From assembly GCA_964404415.1 (NCBI GenBank), contig CAYOKC010000109.1, positions 1 to 13,065 on the forward strand: DNA of 13,065 bases, read 5' to 3'. The DNA is from Leptolinea sp964404415 (GTDB taxonomy: Bacteria; Chloroflexota; Anaerolineae; Anaerolineales; Anaerolineaceae). The translations under genes and the position numbers were made by a program. The notes under the pieces were generated by a model. That model was not told the origin of the DNA and searched no databases. It saw nothing but the letters and a program-made list of their open reading frames with translations. Shown piece after piece: positions 1 to 7,784 of this stretch (position 1 is its first letter; every line of letters starts with the position of its first letter).

Positions 1-45
1 GCTCGATCGATTTTTCGCTGAAACGTTGACCGGCAAACCCGGGAG

Positions 46-486
46 TTATTTCAAAATAACAAAATAGACCAGGCAGCAGTAGGCTATTCCCAATAATGCC
101 AGCCCGATCTCGGTTTTTGCCAGCCATCGCAGCGAACCGGATTTATCGTACACATATTTCTCCCACCCCGCGGAGTGAATTCCGGTTACCAGTGACAGAA
201 TCGCGTCAAAGATCACCAACGCGGAGAGCGGGAATACTACCGGGAATGCTGTATATGTGCCAAACGCCAGGCTGATAAGCAAGCCTGCAAAGATCCCAAA
301 TATCAACACCAGAAAAACCCACCGGCGTACAGTTGTGTCATATTGGGTGAATTTCGGTGTCAATTTCTTTATTCTGGCTTTACTATGGGTAGGCTGTTTG
401 GATATAGCCAGATAAAGTATTGAAAACACACAAATTATCAGCGACAGGTACGCCGGAGACGTGGCAAGGAAGGTGTGCAGGCTCAT
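46..486 (-). CDS. Small four-helix integral membrane protein, function unknown
   Basis: This 146-residue protein is not a family I recognise. Four hydrophobic stretches are visible at about residues 12-28, 55-77, 81-103 and 123-143. A basic loop (residues 30-55, rich in Lys and Arg) lies between the first two, and a hydrophilic loop (104-122) between the last two. The layout suggests a simple membrane protein without a catalytic domain. It follows the kinase/HD-GYP pair on the same strand with a 67-nt gap, so it could be the last gene of that operon, but no functional link can be read from the sequence. The ATG start has only a weak Shine-Dalgarno-like GGGATGAG about ten or more bases upstream. 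Being a gene is likely from its length, coherent membrane topology and place; any role is unknown. Confidence 0.75.
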   Translation of the reverse strand: MSLHTFLATSPAYLSLIICVFSILYLAISKQPTHSKARIKKLTPKFTQYDTTVRRWVFLVLIFGIFAGLLISLAFGTYTAFPVVFPLSALVIFDAILSLVTGIHSAGWEKYVYDKSGSLRWLAKTEIGLALLGIAYCCLVYFVILK

Positions 487-553
487 TTTGTAGGACTCAT
501 CCCGTTCTGGAAGTAGAGTCTATTGTAATGGCATATTTGAAAGATCCCGTCTG

Positions 554-1651
554 TTATACCAGTTCGGCATAGATTTGCATGAAATCATCCTGACGGTCAG
601 CGAAGGCGTCAATCACTTCCGGGTCAAAATGCATACCTCTGCCTTCCATGATGATTTTCACACTGGTAGTGTGGTCAAAACCGGTTTTATAAGGCCGTTT
701 GGAACGCAGCGCGTCATACACATCGGCCACAGCCAGAATCCGCGCGGACATGGGAATATCGGTGCCCTTCAGTCCATCAGGATATCCGCTGCCATCCCAT
801 TTCTCGTGGTGTGAACGCGAGATCTCAATACCCAGGTTAATAAAACTGTTTTTGGTATACCGGTTCTTCACGGTCTGCAGCAGGTCGAACCCGATAACCG
901 TATGCGTCTTCATGATCTCAAACTCGGCAGCAGTCAATTTGCCCGGTTTTAATAGAATATGGTCCGGGATCCCTACCTTGCCGATGTCATGCAGCGGGCT
1001 GGCATGACAAATATTGTCGATATACAGGGGTGTCAGGAGAGACCTGTGTTCCGGGTTCTCAGCGAGACGCGTAACCAACAGTCGGCTGAAATACTGAATT
1101 CGCTCAATGTGACGGCCGGTATCTTCGTCACGGTATTCGGCCAATTTGGCCAGCGCCAGAATGGTAGCCATTTGAGAATCAGAAATCTCGCTGACCTGTT
1201 CAATGACTTTCTCTTCCAGGAAATGGTTGTAATTCTCAATCTGGTGCTGCAGGCTGGCCAAATGCAGGTGGTTTTCAACCCGCACACGTACTTCTTCCAG
1301 TTGAAAGGGTTTGGTGATGTAATCCACTCCACCGACGGTAAAGGCTTTTACTTTATCCAACGGTTCAGTTAAGGCACTGATAAAAATCACCGGAATGTTA
1401 TTGAGTCTGGGATTTTCTTTCAGCCGCTTACAAACTTCATATCCATCCATATCCGGCATTGTGATATCCAGAAGGATAAGATCAGGCGCGTTGGTCTCAG
1501 CCGCTTTCAATGCGGACTTACCATCTAAAACCGGGCGGACTTTATACCCCTGTTGTTTTAACATTCCGGAAAGCACCTGAATGTTCGCGAGAGTATCATC
1601 GACGATCAAAATATCGGCCGGGTCTGCAGACGATACTGATGAAAATTCCAA
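554..1651 (-). CDS. Two-component response regulator, REC-HD-GYP (predicted c-di-GMP phosphodiesterase)
   Basis: Numbering is for the 365-residue form. Residues ~12-125 are a receiver domain: acidic pair D18-D19, phosphoacceptor D62 in the LLDITMPDMDG motif, and K114 in TKPF. After a short helical linker, residues ~155-355 form an HD-GYP domain: H181 (GRHIERI), the HD pair H221-D222 in PLHDIGK, H250, the H281-H282 pair (SHHEKWDGSGYP) and GYP at 289-291. HD-GYP proteins with these residues hydrolyse cyclic di-GMP to pGpG or GMP. No transmembrane segment is seen, so the protein should be cytoplasmic. The frame also has a TTG at 1657 that overlaps the kinase stop as TTGA, but the strong GGAAGGAG lies directly against it. 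The next TTG (1651) has 6-nt spacing and is preferred. The upstream gene is a hybrid kinase 2 nt away, its likely phosphodonor. Confidence 0.93.
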   Translation of the reverse strand: MEFSSVSSADPADILIVDDTLANIQVLSGMLKQQGYKVRPVLDGKSALKAAETNAPDLILLDITMPDMDGYEVCKRLKENPRLNNIPVIFISALTEPLDKVKAFTVGGVDYITKPFQLEEVRVRVENHLHLASLQHQIENYNHFLEEKVIEQVSEISDSQMATILALAKLAEYRDEDTGRHIERIQYFSRLLVTRLAENPEHRSLLTPLYIDNICHASPLHDIGKVGIPDHILLKPGKLTAAEFEIMKTHTVIGFDLLQTVKNRYTKNSFINLGIEISRSHHEKWDGSGYPDGLKGTDIPMSARILAVADVYDALRSKRPYKTGFDHTTSVKIIMEGRGMHFDPEVIDAFADRQDDFMQIYAELV

Positions 1652-1653
1652 CG

Positions 1654-4044
1654 TCAACTCCTTCCATGAAGCAGACTGAGTATATCGTCATATTGTAATT
1701 TATCCGCCAGTTCCTGAAGCCGGGCAGCCGCGTGGGGATACTTTGTGGTGATCCGTTCAACGGCGTCGAGCAGACTGTCAAGATCCGCGCTGACACATGC
1801 CGCGATCATCTGTTCTCTGATGTCATCCGGTATGGTATTGAATTCATCCGCCGGGAACGACGGGCTGTTCATCCCTAGCGCGAACTCTTCACGCCGGGTT
1901 TCAGATGAATGGTAGGTATATTCGATCCCCATGCAATGGGCCACAAGGTCGAACAGGTCTTGCTCCTGGATCGGTTTGCGCAGGTACCCGCTCATTCCGG
2001 TATTCAGAATGGTTTGCCGCTCTTCTTCAAACGCGCTGGCTGTTGCCGCGATGATGGGAACCTCACTGCCATCGTTCGTACCCCGGATTTTGACAGTTGC
2101 CTCCAATCCGTTCATTACCGGCATCCGGATATCCATAATGATCAGGTGTGGGTGCGTTTTGTTCCAGATATCCACCGCTTCACGCCCGTCACCAGCTTCA
2201 ATAATTTCAAACCCGACCGGCGCCAGAAGTGACGCGATCAATTCGCGGCTTTCTTTCACATCATCCACAACCAGTATCCGGTATGGTCCCGCCGGGTCCT
2301 TGATCCCACTGATCTTGTGCCGGGGTGTTTTCCGGCCAGGCTGGGCTGACTTATCCTCACGCACTATTATTTCCAGGGTAAAACAACTGCCCACACCGGT
2401 TTCGCTGACCACGTTTATCTGGCCGCCCAACATTTTCGCGAAGCGTTGACTGATCGCCAGCCCCAAACCCGAACCCCCTTCTTTAATTCCACCCGGCGCC
2501 TGTTGAAATACCTGGAAGAGGGTTTGGATATCCTCCGCTGTTATCCCGATCCCACTGTCTTCTACCTGAAACGTCAGGTTCCAGTCATCATTTTCACAAT
2601 ACTTAGCGTCAACAATGCAACGGATCCGGCCCTGTTTGGTGAATTTCACCGCGTTGCCAATCAGGTTGATCAATATCTGGCGGATCTTGCTTTCATCAGA
2701 AATGATGGTCTGTGGAACCCGGTCTTCAATGATCAGGTCAAAGATCAGCCCTTTCTCATCCATGCGCACCTGGAACATGGATTTCAGGTCATGCAGCATA
2801 CCATGCAGATCAAACGTTGACTGGTTGATCGTCGCCCGTCCGGCTTCGATCTTGGAAATCTCGAGAATATCATTGATCAGCTGCAATAAATGTTCGCCGC
2901 TGTTATGGATGGTTGTCAACTGGTGGCGCTGTTGATCGGTAAACCCCGGTTCACGCAATAGCAATTGTGAAAATCCGAGAATAGCGTTTAATGGTGTGCG
3001 AATCTCGTGAGACATATTGGCCAGGAATGTGCTCTTGGCTTTATTGGCTTCTTCCGCCTGAAGCTTGGCTTCTTCCAATGCCTGGGCGTCCTTTTTTTGC
3101 TGGGTGATATCCCGGGCAATACCCACCAAACCGATCACCTGATCCTGATTGTCACGCAGCGGAACTTTGGTCGTCATATTCCAACCTACATTTCCATCCG
3201 CGTCAATCATTTGTTCCACTTTGTTGAACAGCGGTTTTCCGCTATCCATTACTTTCATGTCATCTTCAACATACTGCATCGCGAGGTCAGGCGGGAAAAA
3301 ATCGTGGTCACATTTTCCAATCAGGTGACCGGGGTCAGAAACCCCCATTTTCTCGGCGTCTTTAAGGTTACTTAACGTGAAACGGCATTCCCGGTCGCGC
3401 GCGAAGATCTGATCGGGGATGTTATCAATGACCGTACGCAGCAAGCGCCGTTCTTTATCAAGTGCTTCCCGGGTATCCAGAATCTCGCTATAAATCCGGG
3501 CTCGCCAGATGGCGTTTGACGCGTTCTCACCAATAGCCTCAAGCAAATTCAAATCAGTAGCCGATAATATCCTGTCGCTGGTTGTTTCCACAATCAGCAA
3601 TCCGGTGACTGTATGCTGATCAAACAACGGAACACAAATTTTAGAACATACTGGTACAGTTGGATCCAGCGCGGATTCACAATTCTTCTCTTTACGATTT
3701 AATACCGATTTCTTCCCTTTGATTGCCGCCCATTCCGATCCCTCGGCCTCAGGAATACGTTCCCGAATATTGGAATAACCTACGTGCTTCTGCAATACCA
3801 GCGAATCTTCTTCCAACAAGTATAGGCTAACCAGTGGATAACCGAACAAAACCGCGGTTGATTCAGTGACGATTTCCGCGATTGACGTTACATTTAACTG
3901 CCGCGCAATCGCGCTGCGTAAACGATCTAATAGAAGCAGTTCATTGATCTGGCGTTGAGCGGTCTGATACAGTTCAAAATATCGCGTTTCACCCGGCTCT
4001 ACAAAATTTTCAGAGTCTGCCATGCGGGAAACTTTTTTTGTCAT
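1654..4044 (-). CDS. Cytoplasmic hybrid sensor histidine kinase (GAF-PAS-HisKA-HATPase-REC)
   Basis: This is a 796-residue soluble hybrid kinase. A GAF-like domain covers ~40-185 and a PAS domain ~205-315, ending in the typical GIARDIT motif. A coiled linker (316-340) leads to the HisKA box with phosphoacceptor H346 in NMSHEIRTPLN. The ATPase domain shows the N box with N464, the G1 box DSGIG (496-500) and the G2 box GGSGLGL (523-529). A C-terminal receiver domain (~588-705) has D594-D595, acceptor D638 (MDIRMP) and K690. The last ~85 residues are helical and show no clear HPt motif. No membrane segment or signal peptide is present, so it should sense a cytoplasmic signal, possibly a small molecule at GAF or PAS; the ligand is not evident. 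The ATG is preceded by GGGTGA at suitable distance. The REC-HD-GYP gene follows 2 nt downstream, so the output is probably c-di-GMP turnover. Confidence 0.95.
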   Translation of the reverse strand: MTKKVSRMADSENFVEPGETRYFELYQTAQRQINELLLLDRLRSAIARQLNVTSIAEIVTESTAVLFGYPLVSLYLLEEDSLVLQKHVGYSNIRERIPEAEGSEWAAIKGKKSVLNRKEKNCESALDPTVPVCSKICVPLFDQHTVTGLLIVETTSDRILSATDLNLLEAIGENASNAIWRARIYSEILDTREALDKERRLLRTVIDNIPDQIFARDRECRFTLSNLKDAEKMGVSDPGHLIGKCDHDFFPPDLAMQYVEDDMKVMDSGKPLFNKVEQMIDADGNVGWNMTTKVPLRDNQDQVIGLVGIARDITQQKKDAQALEEAKLQAEEANKAKSTFLANMSHEIRTPLNAILGFSQLLLREPGFTDQQRHQLTTIHNSGEHLLQLINDILEISKIEAGRATINQSTFDLHGMLHDLKSMFQVRMDEKGLIFDLIIEDRVPQTIISDESKIRQILINLIGNAVKFTKQGRIRCIVDAKYCENDDWNLTFQVEDSGIGITAEDIQTLFQVFQQAPGGIKEGGSGLGLAISQRFAKMLGGQINVVSETGVGSCFTLEIIVREDKSAQPGRKTPRHKISGIKDPAGPYRILVVDDVKESRELIASLLAPVGFEIIEAGDGREAVDIWNKTHPHLIIMDIRMPVMNGLEATVKIRGTNDGSEVPIIAATASAFEEERQTILNTGMSGYLRKPIQEQDLFDLVAHCMGIEYTYHSSETRREEFALGMNSPSFPADEFNTIPDDIREQMIAACVSADLDSLLDAVERITTKYPHAAARLQELADKLQYDDILSLLHGRS

Positions 4045-4380
4045 TTTTCACCCGATAGTTTCTGAATTAGTACACCTGATGGTGCGGTCAGTTTGATGTT
4101 CAACGGGTTGTCTCAAAAACCGGGTGATCGTTCTTAATTTTATTCTCGAAACAAGAGAAAGGACTTAAACCATCCAACTGTAAAAATGTCATTATTTCTT
4201 ACCCTTAGAGTGAGCTCGGGACTTAATCCCGGCAGGTAACAAATAGTGCGAATCACCGCGCCTCTTATATTATGCAAATTTTCTGTCATTAATCCATTAA
4301 AAAAGAAGTGAAAAATTTTTAATTTATGTGAAATTTACTCCGTCCAGAAATTTTTAAGATTAATTATATGAATGATGTAT
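4045..4380. other. AT-rich intergenic region upstream of the hybrid kinase
   Basis: No convincing ORF or RNA gene is seen here. The kinase promoter should lie in it (reading to the left), but I found no good -35/-10 pair. Two small dyads are visible: TTCTC/GAGAA around 4143-4159 and GGGA/TCCC around 4218-4231. The part from about 4260 to 4380 is strongly AT-rich. The long leader (up to ~330 nt) leaves room for upstream regulation, but no known riboswitch architecture was recognised. Confidence 0.5.
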
Positions 4381-4418
4381 AAAAAGAAGATGGACCCTGA
4401 TTCTTATCAGGATCCATC
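4381..4418 (-). terminator. Rho-independent terminator of the nitroreductase gene
   Basis: A 13-bp stem (4389-4401 with 4406-4418, one C-A mismatch) closes a TCTT loop. On the minus strand it is followed by TTCTTTTTATA. It lies about 10 nt past the nitroreductase stop codon, as expected for an intrinsic terminator of the minus-strand flavodoxin/nitroreductase unit. It also separates that unit from the kinase operon. Confidence 0.88.
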
Positions 4419-4428
4419 CAGAAAAATG

Positions 4429-5004
4429 TTATAACCAGTGAACAACCTCGTCAAAGGATTTACGCTTGCGGGCGGCGGGATGCTCATCGGCTATGCCAAA
4501 ACTGACGGCCGCGATCATTTCCGTCGATTCGCCCAACCATTCACTCAATTCCTTATAGGCTGAGAAAATATCACAGATCCAGAGTGAACCGATTCCCAAC
4601 TCTTCTGCCATCAACAGCATATTCTGAATACACGCCCCAACCGATTGAACATCCACCACATCAGAATGATGTTGTCCGACGGATGATGCCGGCCAGGGTG
4701 CCATGCGGTTTGGCCGGAAGATAAACACAGTCACCGGCGCCTGCGCCATGATATTAAAAGAGTGTTTCGCCCCCGCGATATCTTCACCCTCCTTGACCCG
4801 GTTTGCCAGGCCTTCCTGCAGACGTGCCACCATTTCATCGCGTTTATCTCCACGTACAACATAAAACGACCATGTCTGCCGGTTGTTTCCGGATGGTGCC
4901 AGAATTCCAGCTTGCATAATTTTCCGCAGGCATTCTTCCGGGATCGCATCAGCCTTATATTTGCGGATACTCCTCCGGCTGGAAATCAGATCATACACGC
5001 TCAC
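4429..5004 (-). CDS. Nitroreductase-family FMN oxidoreductase
   Basis: This 191-residue protein has the usual length of single-domain nitroreductases, which bind FMN as homodimers and reduce nitro compounds, quinones or other acceptors with NAD(P)H. The N-terminal RRSIRKY (R10, R11, S12, R14) is the FMN-phosphate-binding signature. APSGNNRQTW (36-45) is the second flavin-contacting segment. The motifs SVGACIQNMLLMAEELGIGSLW (cofactor-side helix, written here only as a landmark) at 121-142 and SFGIADEHP near 168-176 are also typical. Translation starts at a GTG, chosen because GGAGG sits 8 nt upstream (5013-5017). The flavodoxin-domain gene lies upstream on the same strand with a ~109-nt gap, so the two may be co-transcribed and share flavin electron-transfer chemistry. 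The real substrate cannot be told; the family is broad. Confidence 0.93.
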   Translation of the reverse strand: MSVYDLISSRRSIRKYKADAIPEECLRKIMQAGILAPSGNNRQTWSFYVVRGDKRDEMVARLQEGLANRVKEGEDIAGAKHSFNIMAQAPVTVFIFRPNRMAPWPASSVGQHHSDVVDVQSVGACIQNMLLMAEELGIGSLWICDIFSAYKELSEWLGESTEMIAAVSFGIADEHPAARKRKSFDEVVHWL

Positions 5005-5113
5005 AATAAATTCCTCCTGGGTAAACCATAAATCCGGGGCATAAAAGTATAGAGGCGAAAAAGTTCTAATCGCCCATGCCAGTGACAGAACTGACTGCTA
5101 TTTTGATATTTGA

Positions 5114-5644
5114 TTATTCTGTTTTTAATACCAGAGTATCAACAAGACTGGCTGCCCAGTTTTGAATGGCTTTCCAATCGCGGTTATCGCTGTCAGTCAT
5201 CGGATTATTCTTTGCCGGCCGGTATAACTTGATCAGTGAATCCGGGAAACGTAGTTTTTTCAGATTCAATGCCCCTACCAAAATCGCCTCGGCAACGGGT
5301 TTGAAGGAAGCATACTTCTTCCGGTTCGCGTCAAGCTGTACCTGAACGCCACGCAATTCCTGCTGCGAACCGTTGAGCGGACCAAGAATAAAAAACGCTG
5401 ACGGTATCTTTTCCAGGTCGCCCTGAAACTTGTTCATGAATTTGACCGCGTCTGAAAGCACCGAACCCGCGTATAACGGCGCGCCGATGACAACAGCCTG
5501 GTAGCCGTCAATATTTTTTACCTCTTTACATGCCGTGACATCTACCGAAAAATTTTTTTCTGAAAGGATCCGGGCAATGGTTTCGGCAACTTCACGGGTG
5601 GAACCATATTTTGTGGCATACGTAACGAGAATTTTCGATGTCAT
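5114..5644 (-). CDS. Flavodoxin-domain protein (HemG-like), copy 1
   Basis: This is a 176-residue protein of the flavodoxin fold. The N-terminal ILVTYATKYGSTR (5-17) is the FMN phosphate-binding loop that follows the first strand. YQAVVIGAPLYAGSV around 48-62 matches the second flavin-contacting loop of flavodoxin and HemG-type proteins. The family includes menaquinone-dependent protoporphyrinogen oxidase (HemG), but many members are uncharacterised electron carriers, so a HemG label would be overreach. ATG 5644 is preferred over the in-frame GTG at 5650 because GAGG has 8-nt spacing to the ATG and only 2 nt to the GTG. A close paralogue lies at 9102-9635. The nitroreductase gene follows downstream, a possible redox partner. 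Confidence 0.9.
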   Translation of the reverse strand: MTSKILVTYATKYGSTREVAETIARILSEKNFSVDVTACKEVKNIDGYQAVVIGAPLYAGSVLSDAVKFMNKFQGDLEKIPSAFFILGPLNGSQQELRGVQVQLDANRKKYASFKPVAEAILVGALNLKKLRFPDSLIKLYRPAKNNPMTDSDNRDWKAIQNWAASLVDTLVLKTE

Positions 5645-5794
5645 GATCACTACCTCGAGGATTTTTTTATTTCTTTATTGTAGTACATCCTTTTGATCCG
5701 GTTGACTGATTTCAACTCGGGGGATTTTTTCCAGGCAGGTTTCAGCCCGGTGGATGCACGAATAATCTTATTATCTTCTGCTCACCTGGATTCT

Positions 5795-5823
5795 TTGAAC
5801 CCGATATGTATCCCACTTATAAT
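5795..5823 (+). promoter_or_regulatory. Sigma-70 type promoter of the metallophosphoesterase gene
   Basis: TTGAAC (5795-5800) and TATAAT (5818-5823) are separated by exactly 17 bp. That is five of six and six of six matches to the consensus. The start of transcription should lie near 5830, giving a leader of about 63 nt before the ATG at 5893. The rest of the gap 5651-5892 holds no gene that I can support. Confidence 0.78.
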
Positions 5824-5892
5824 GATAACCCTGTAACATTTCAGTAAACCTTATAACTGTTGATTACTCCAACCACAATAAGGCAGGTATTT

Positions 5893-6537
5893 ATGTTAGC
5901 CACATTTGGTTTAATAGGTGACATCCATGCCGAACCTGAGCGATTGAAAACATCGCTGCTGCATCTTAACCAGATGAACCTGGACGCCTTCCTGTGCACC
6001 GGTGACATTGTTGATGGCCGCGGATCCGTGGATGAATGCGTCCGCCTCTTACAGCATTTTGACGTAAAAACTGTTCTGGGGAACCACGATGCCTGGTTTC
6101 TCAAAAATTCAATGCGCGACCTGCCGGATGCCACACAAACCTCCGATGTGAACGAAAATTCACGGCAATTCTTATCAGGGCTGCCCGTAGAGAGGGAGTT
6201 TGAAACATCAGCCGGCAGGTTGCTTGTGTGTCATGGATTAGGCAAACACCTGATGGCCAAAGTGGGCGAAGATGATTACGGCTATGCCCTTGACAATAAT
6301 TTTGAACTACAAGATTTGATCGAATTCCAGCGATGGAGGTTCGTGGTCAACGGGCATACCCACCGGCGGATGACACGAGATTTTGGCGAATTAACTGTGA
6401 TCAATGCCGGTTCTCTGTTATATGATGACGCCTGTTACCAGACCATAAACTTCGAAACCGGTCAAATCACCGTATTTCTTTCAGATTTCCCTGAAGAACC
6501 AGGTTTGAAGATATCGCTGGCTGGATTCAACCAATGA
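5893..6537 (+). CDS. Metallophosphoesterase, YfcE/MJ0936 type (calcineurin-like)
   Basis: This 214-residue protein carries the full dinuclear metal-site motif set of calcineurin-like phosphoesterases in order: GDIH (D10, H12), GDIVDG (D38), GNHD (N64, H65), H114 in CHG, and GHTH (H155, H157), followed by INAGS (170-174). Small proteins of this subgroup hydrolyse phosphodiesters or phosphomonoesters with Mn or a similar metal in the cytoplasm; the natural substrate is usually unknown. The frame opens further upstream with a TTG at 5860, but ATG 5893 has AGGCAGG 5 nt before it and puts the first strand right at the N terminus, as is normal for the family. It stands alone, with its own promoter and a tetR gene following 82 nt downstream. 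No link to the flavoprotein genes is evident. Confidence 0.92.
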   Translation: MLATFGLIGDIHAEPERLKTSLLHLNQMNLDAFLCTGDIVDGRGSVDECVRLLQHFDVKTVLGNHDAWFLKNSMRDLPDATQTSDVNENSRQFLSGLPVEREFETSAGRLLVCHGLGKHLMAKVGEDDYGYALDNNFELQDLIEFQRWRFVVNGHTHRRMTRDFGELTVINAGSLLYDDACYQTINFETGQITVFLSDFPEEPGLKISLAGFNQ

Positions 6538-6562
6538 GAAAATGCTTCACTTTTTTCGAATC

Positions 6563-6598
6563 TTGACATTGTCGGAATATAATGTAAACTATTATAGT
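6563..6598 (+). promoter_or_regulatory. Promoter with overlapping palindrome upstream of the first tetR gene
   Basis: A perfect TTGACA (6563-6568) is followed after 16 bp by TAAACT (6585-6590), a four-of-six -10 match. A TATAAT at 6578-6583 is also present but too close to that -35. An 11-bp perfect palindrome ACTATTATAGT (6588-6598) covers the predicted start of transcription. It is a plausible autoregulatory operator for the TetR protein encoded just downstream. Operator function is inference. Confidence 0.6.
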
Positions 6599-6619
6599 AT
6601 TTAGTTTCCGGAGAAATCA

Positions 6620-7159
6620 ATGATTGACCGTCGTGATGAAATTGCGGATGAATTCAAAAAACATTTCCACCATTTCGGGTTCAAGAAAACCTCGGTGGAT
6701 GAAGTGGCCGCGCAGCTCCACATCAGTAAAAAAACGATCTATGAATATTTCGAGAGCAAGGAAGATATCTTTGAATTTGTGATCATCCGGGAATCAAAGA
6801 AGATTGGTGCACAAATGGGCGCCCGCCTGCAAAAAGTTCCCGCCGGTAATGAACAGATCCAAATACTCATCCAAATGATTTTTGAAAACGTACGTACCTA
6901 TATTTCAGCAAGCAGAAACCTTGACTTCCACAACCAGGATGAAATAGCAACCAGGGCTTTTCAAACAGCCTATGAAGATATTCTCCGCAAGGCTGTGGAA
7001 GATGGGAAGAAAATCCAAAAATTCTCCGCGACCATAGGCGATCAGGAGATATCTTTCATCTTTGCTGTGATCCTTGAAGCCATTAGTTCCCTCAGGAAAG
7101 ATCCGGGGAAAAAACCGGAAAGTTCTTTAGTTGCGATGGTTCTAAAAATGCTTGCGTGA
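6620..7159 (+). CDS. TetR/AcrR-family transcriptional regulator (first)
   Basis: This 179-residue protein has the typical TetR length. Residues ~5-52 form the DNA-binding domain, with the helix-turn-helix around 24-45 (TSVDEVAAQLHISKKTIYEYF) and the usual following FESKEDIF. The C-terminal ligand and dimer domain is all-helical and shows no family-specific motif, so the effector is unknown. ATG 6620 is supported by GGAG with 6-nt spacing. Upstream lies a promoter with a palindrome that could be its operator. The next gene is a small membrane protein with a partly similar upstream sequence, which makes that gene a candidate target. Family assignment is firm; target and ligand are inferred or unknown. 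Confidence 0.92.
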   Translation: MIDRRDEIADEFKKHFHHFGFKKTSVDEVAAQLHISKKTIYEYFESKEDIFEFVIIRESKKIGAQMGARLQKVPAGNEQIQILIQMIFENVRTYISASRNLDFHNQDEIATRAFQTAYEDILRKAVEDGKKIQKFSATIGDQEISFIFAVILEAISSLRKDPGKKPESSLVAMVLKMLA

Positions 7160-7160
7160 T

Positions 7161-7220
7161 AGGAGGTGTTTTTTTATGTAATGAAAACGATATACTTGTA
7201 TAGTTTATAGTATTTTCATT
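7161..7220 (+). promoter_or_regulatory. Strong RBS with immediate start-stop (ATG-TAA), followed by dyad-rich leader
   Basis: AGGAGGTG (7161-7168) stands 1 nt after the tetR stop and 7 nt before ATG 7176, which is followed at once by TAA. An overlapping ATG (7181) could encode only nine residues (MKTIYLYSL, stop 7208-7210). The same stretch holds AATGAAAA/TTTTCATT arms (7180-7187 and 7213-7220) and the dyad TATAC-TT-GTATA (7191-7202). It may be a decayed gene start, a start-stop leader or an operator region for the membrane protein gene at 7261. Confidence 0.45.
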
Positions 7221-7260
7221 TCGTGAATTGAGAGAATGAATTCGAAAAGAGGAACCTGAA

Positions 7261-7665
7261 ATGAAGAAAAAAGAAGATTGGCTGCGCCTGACATTCTGGG
7301 TTGGCGCCGTGGTAGATGCCGCCGCTGCATTAATGCTCACCTTCCCTGCGCTAAATGCGTTGATTACGGGATTGCCCCCCGCGGCGGACAGTCCGGTGTA
7401 CCGAAACACTAACGCAACAGCAGCGGCTTTGATGTGGGGGTGGACAATCCTCTTGATCTGGGCTTCACACAAGCCTGTTGAGCGTAAGAATGTTATGACC
7501 ATCACACTTGTTCCAGTTTTGACATGGCTGACCTGCGAGCGCATCTTCGGCCTGGTCTCGGGGACAATTGACCCGATGCGCAATATTCTCATTCTCATCT
7601 TGCAGTTTGCCATCTACTCACTGGCTGTGTACAGCCTGTGGATCCTTCGGGATCAAAAAAAGTAA
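7261..7665 (+). CDS. Small four-helix membrane protein, function unknown
   Basis: This 134-residue protein begins with a short basic N terminus (MKKK) and has four likely membrane helices at about residues 9-30, 52-69, 78-100 and 106-128. Loops contain PPAADSPVY (39-47) and a SHKPVERK stretch (69-76); the third helix ends in TCERIFG. It does not match a transporter or enzyme family that I can name. ATG 7261 has GAGGA 7 nt upstream. It follows the first tetR gene after a 101-nt gap containing possible operator sequences, so it may be that regulator's target. An antisense frame of 173 codons spans much of it but looks like a shadow. Confidence 0.8.
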   Translation: MKKKEDWLRLTFWVGAVVDAAAALMLTFPALNALITGLPPAADSPVYRNTNATAAALMWGWTILLIWASHKPVERKNVMTITLVPVLTWLTCERIFGLVSGTIDPMRNILILILQFAIYSLAVYSLWILRDQKK

Positions 7666-7732
7666 GTCGGTCTCAAAAGACAGTATAAAAAGAAAAACAA
7701 AACGGACCCGGGGACAAAAAAGCCTTTCCGCG

Positions 7733-7775
7733 AATTGCAGGGACTCTCCAGCTTGAGAGAGTTCCTGCAATTTTT
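7733..7775 (+). terminator. Rho-independent terminator after the membrane protein gene
   Basis: A 16-bp stem (7733-7748 with 7757-7772) has one G-U pair and an 8-nt loop, and runs straight into TTTTTATT. It ends the transcript containing the first tetR and/or the membrane protein gene. It also insulates the strong promoter that begins 10 nt later. Confidence 0.93.
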
Positions 7776-7784
7776 ATTAATAGA

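Noticed and set aside
1654..1900. HPt domain at the C terminus of the hybrid kinase
   Set aside because: The tail is helical and has a His in PHAAARL, but the typical HPt motif around the His with Lys and Gly is missing.
1931..2449. Plus-strand open frame of 172 codons inside the hybrid kinase gene
   Set aside because: It is antisense to the receiver and ATPase domains of the kinase, whose conserved motifs fix the true frame.
4045..4380. Riboswitch or small RNA in the long kinase leader
   Set aside because: Only two short dyads are visible and no known aptamer core was recognised; there was not enough to call a feature.
5046..5051. Separate promoter for the nitroreductase gene (TATACT on the minus strand)
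   Set aside because: The -10 match is good, but no -35 box lies at 16-18 bp, so an independent promoter is not supported.
7092..7613. Minus-strand open frame of 173 codons across the tetR end and membrane protein gene
   Set aside because: It lies antisense to two well-supported genes, lacks a Shine-Dalgarno and shows no recognisable domain; it is best explained as a shadow.
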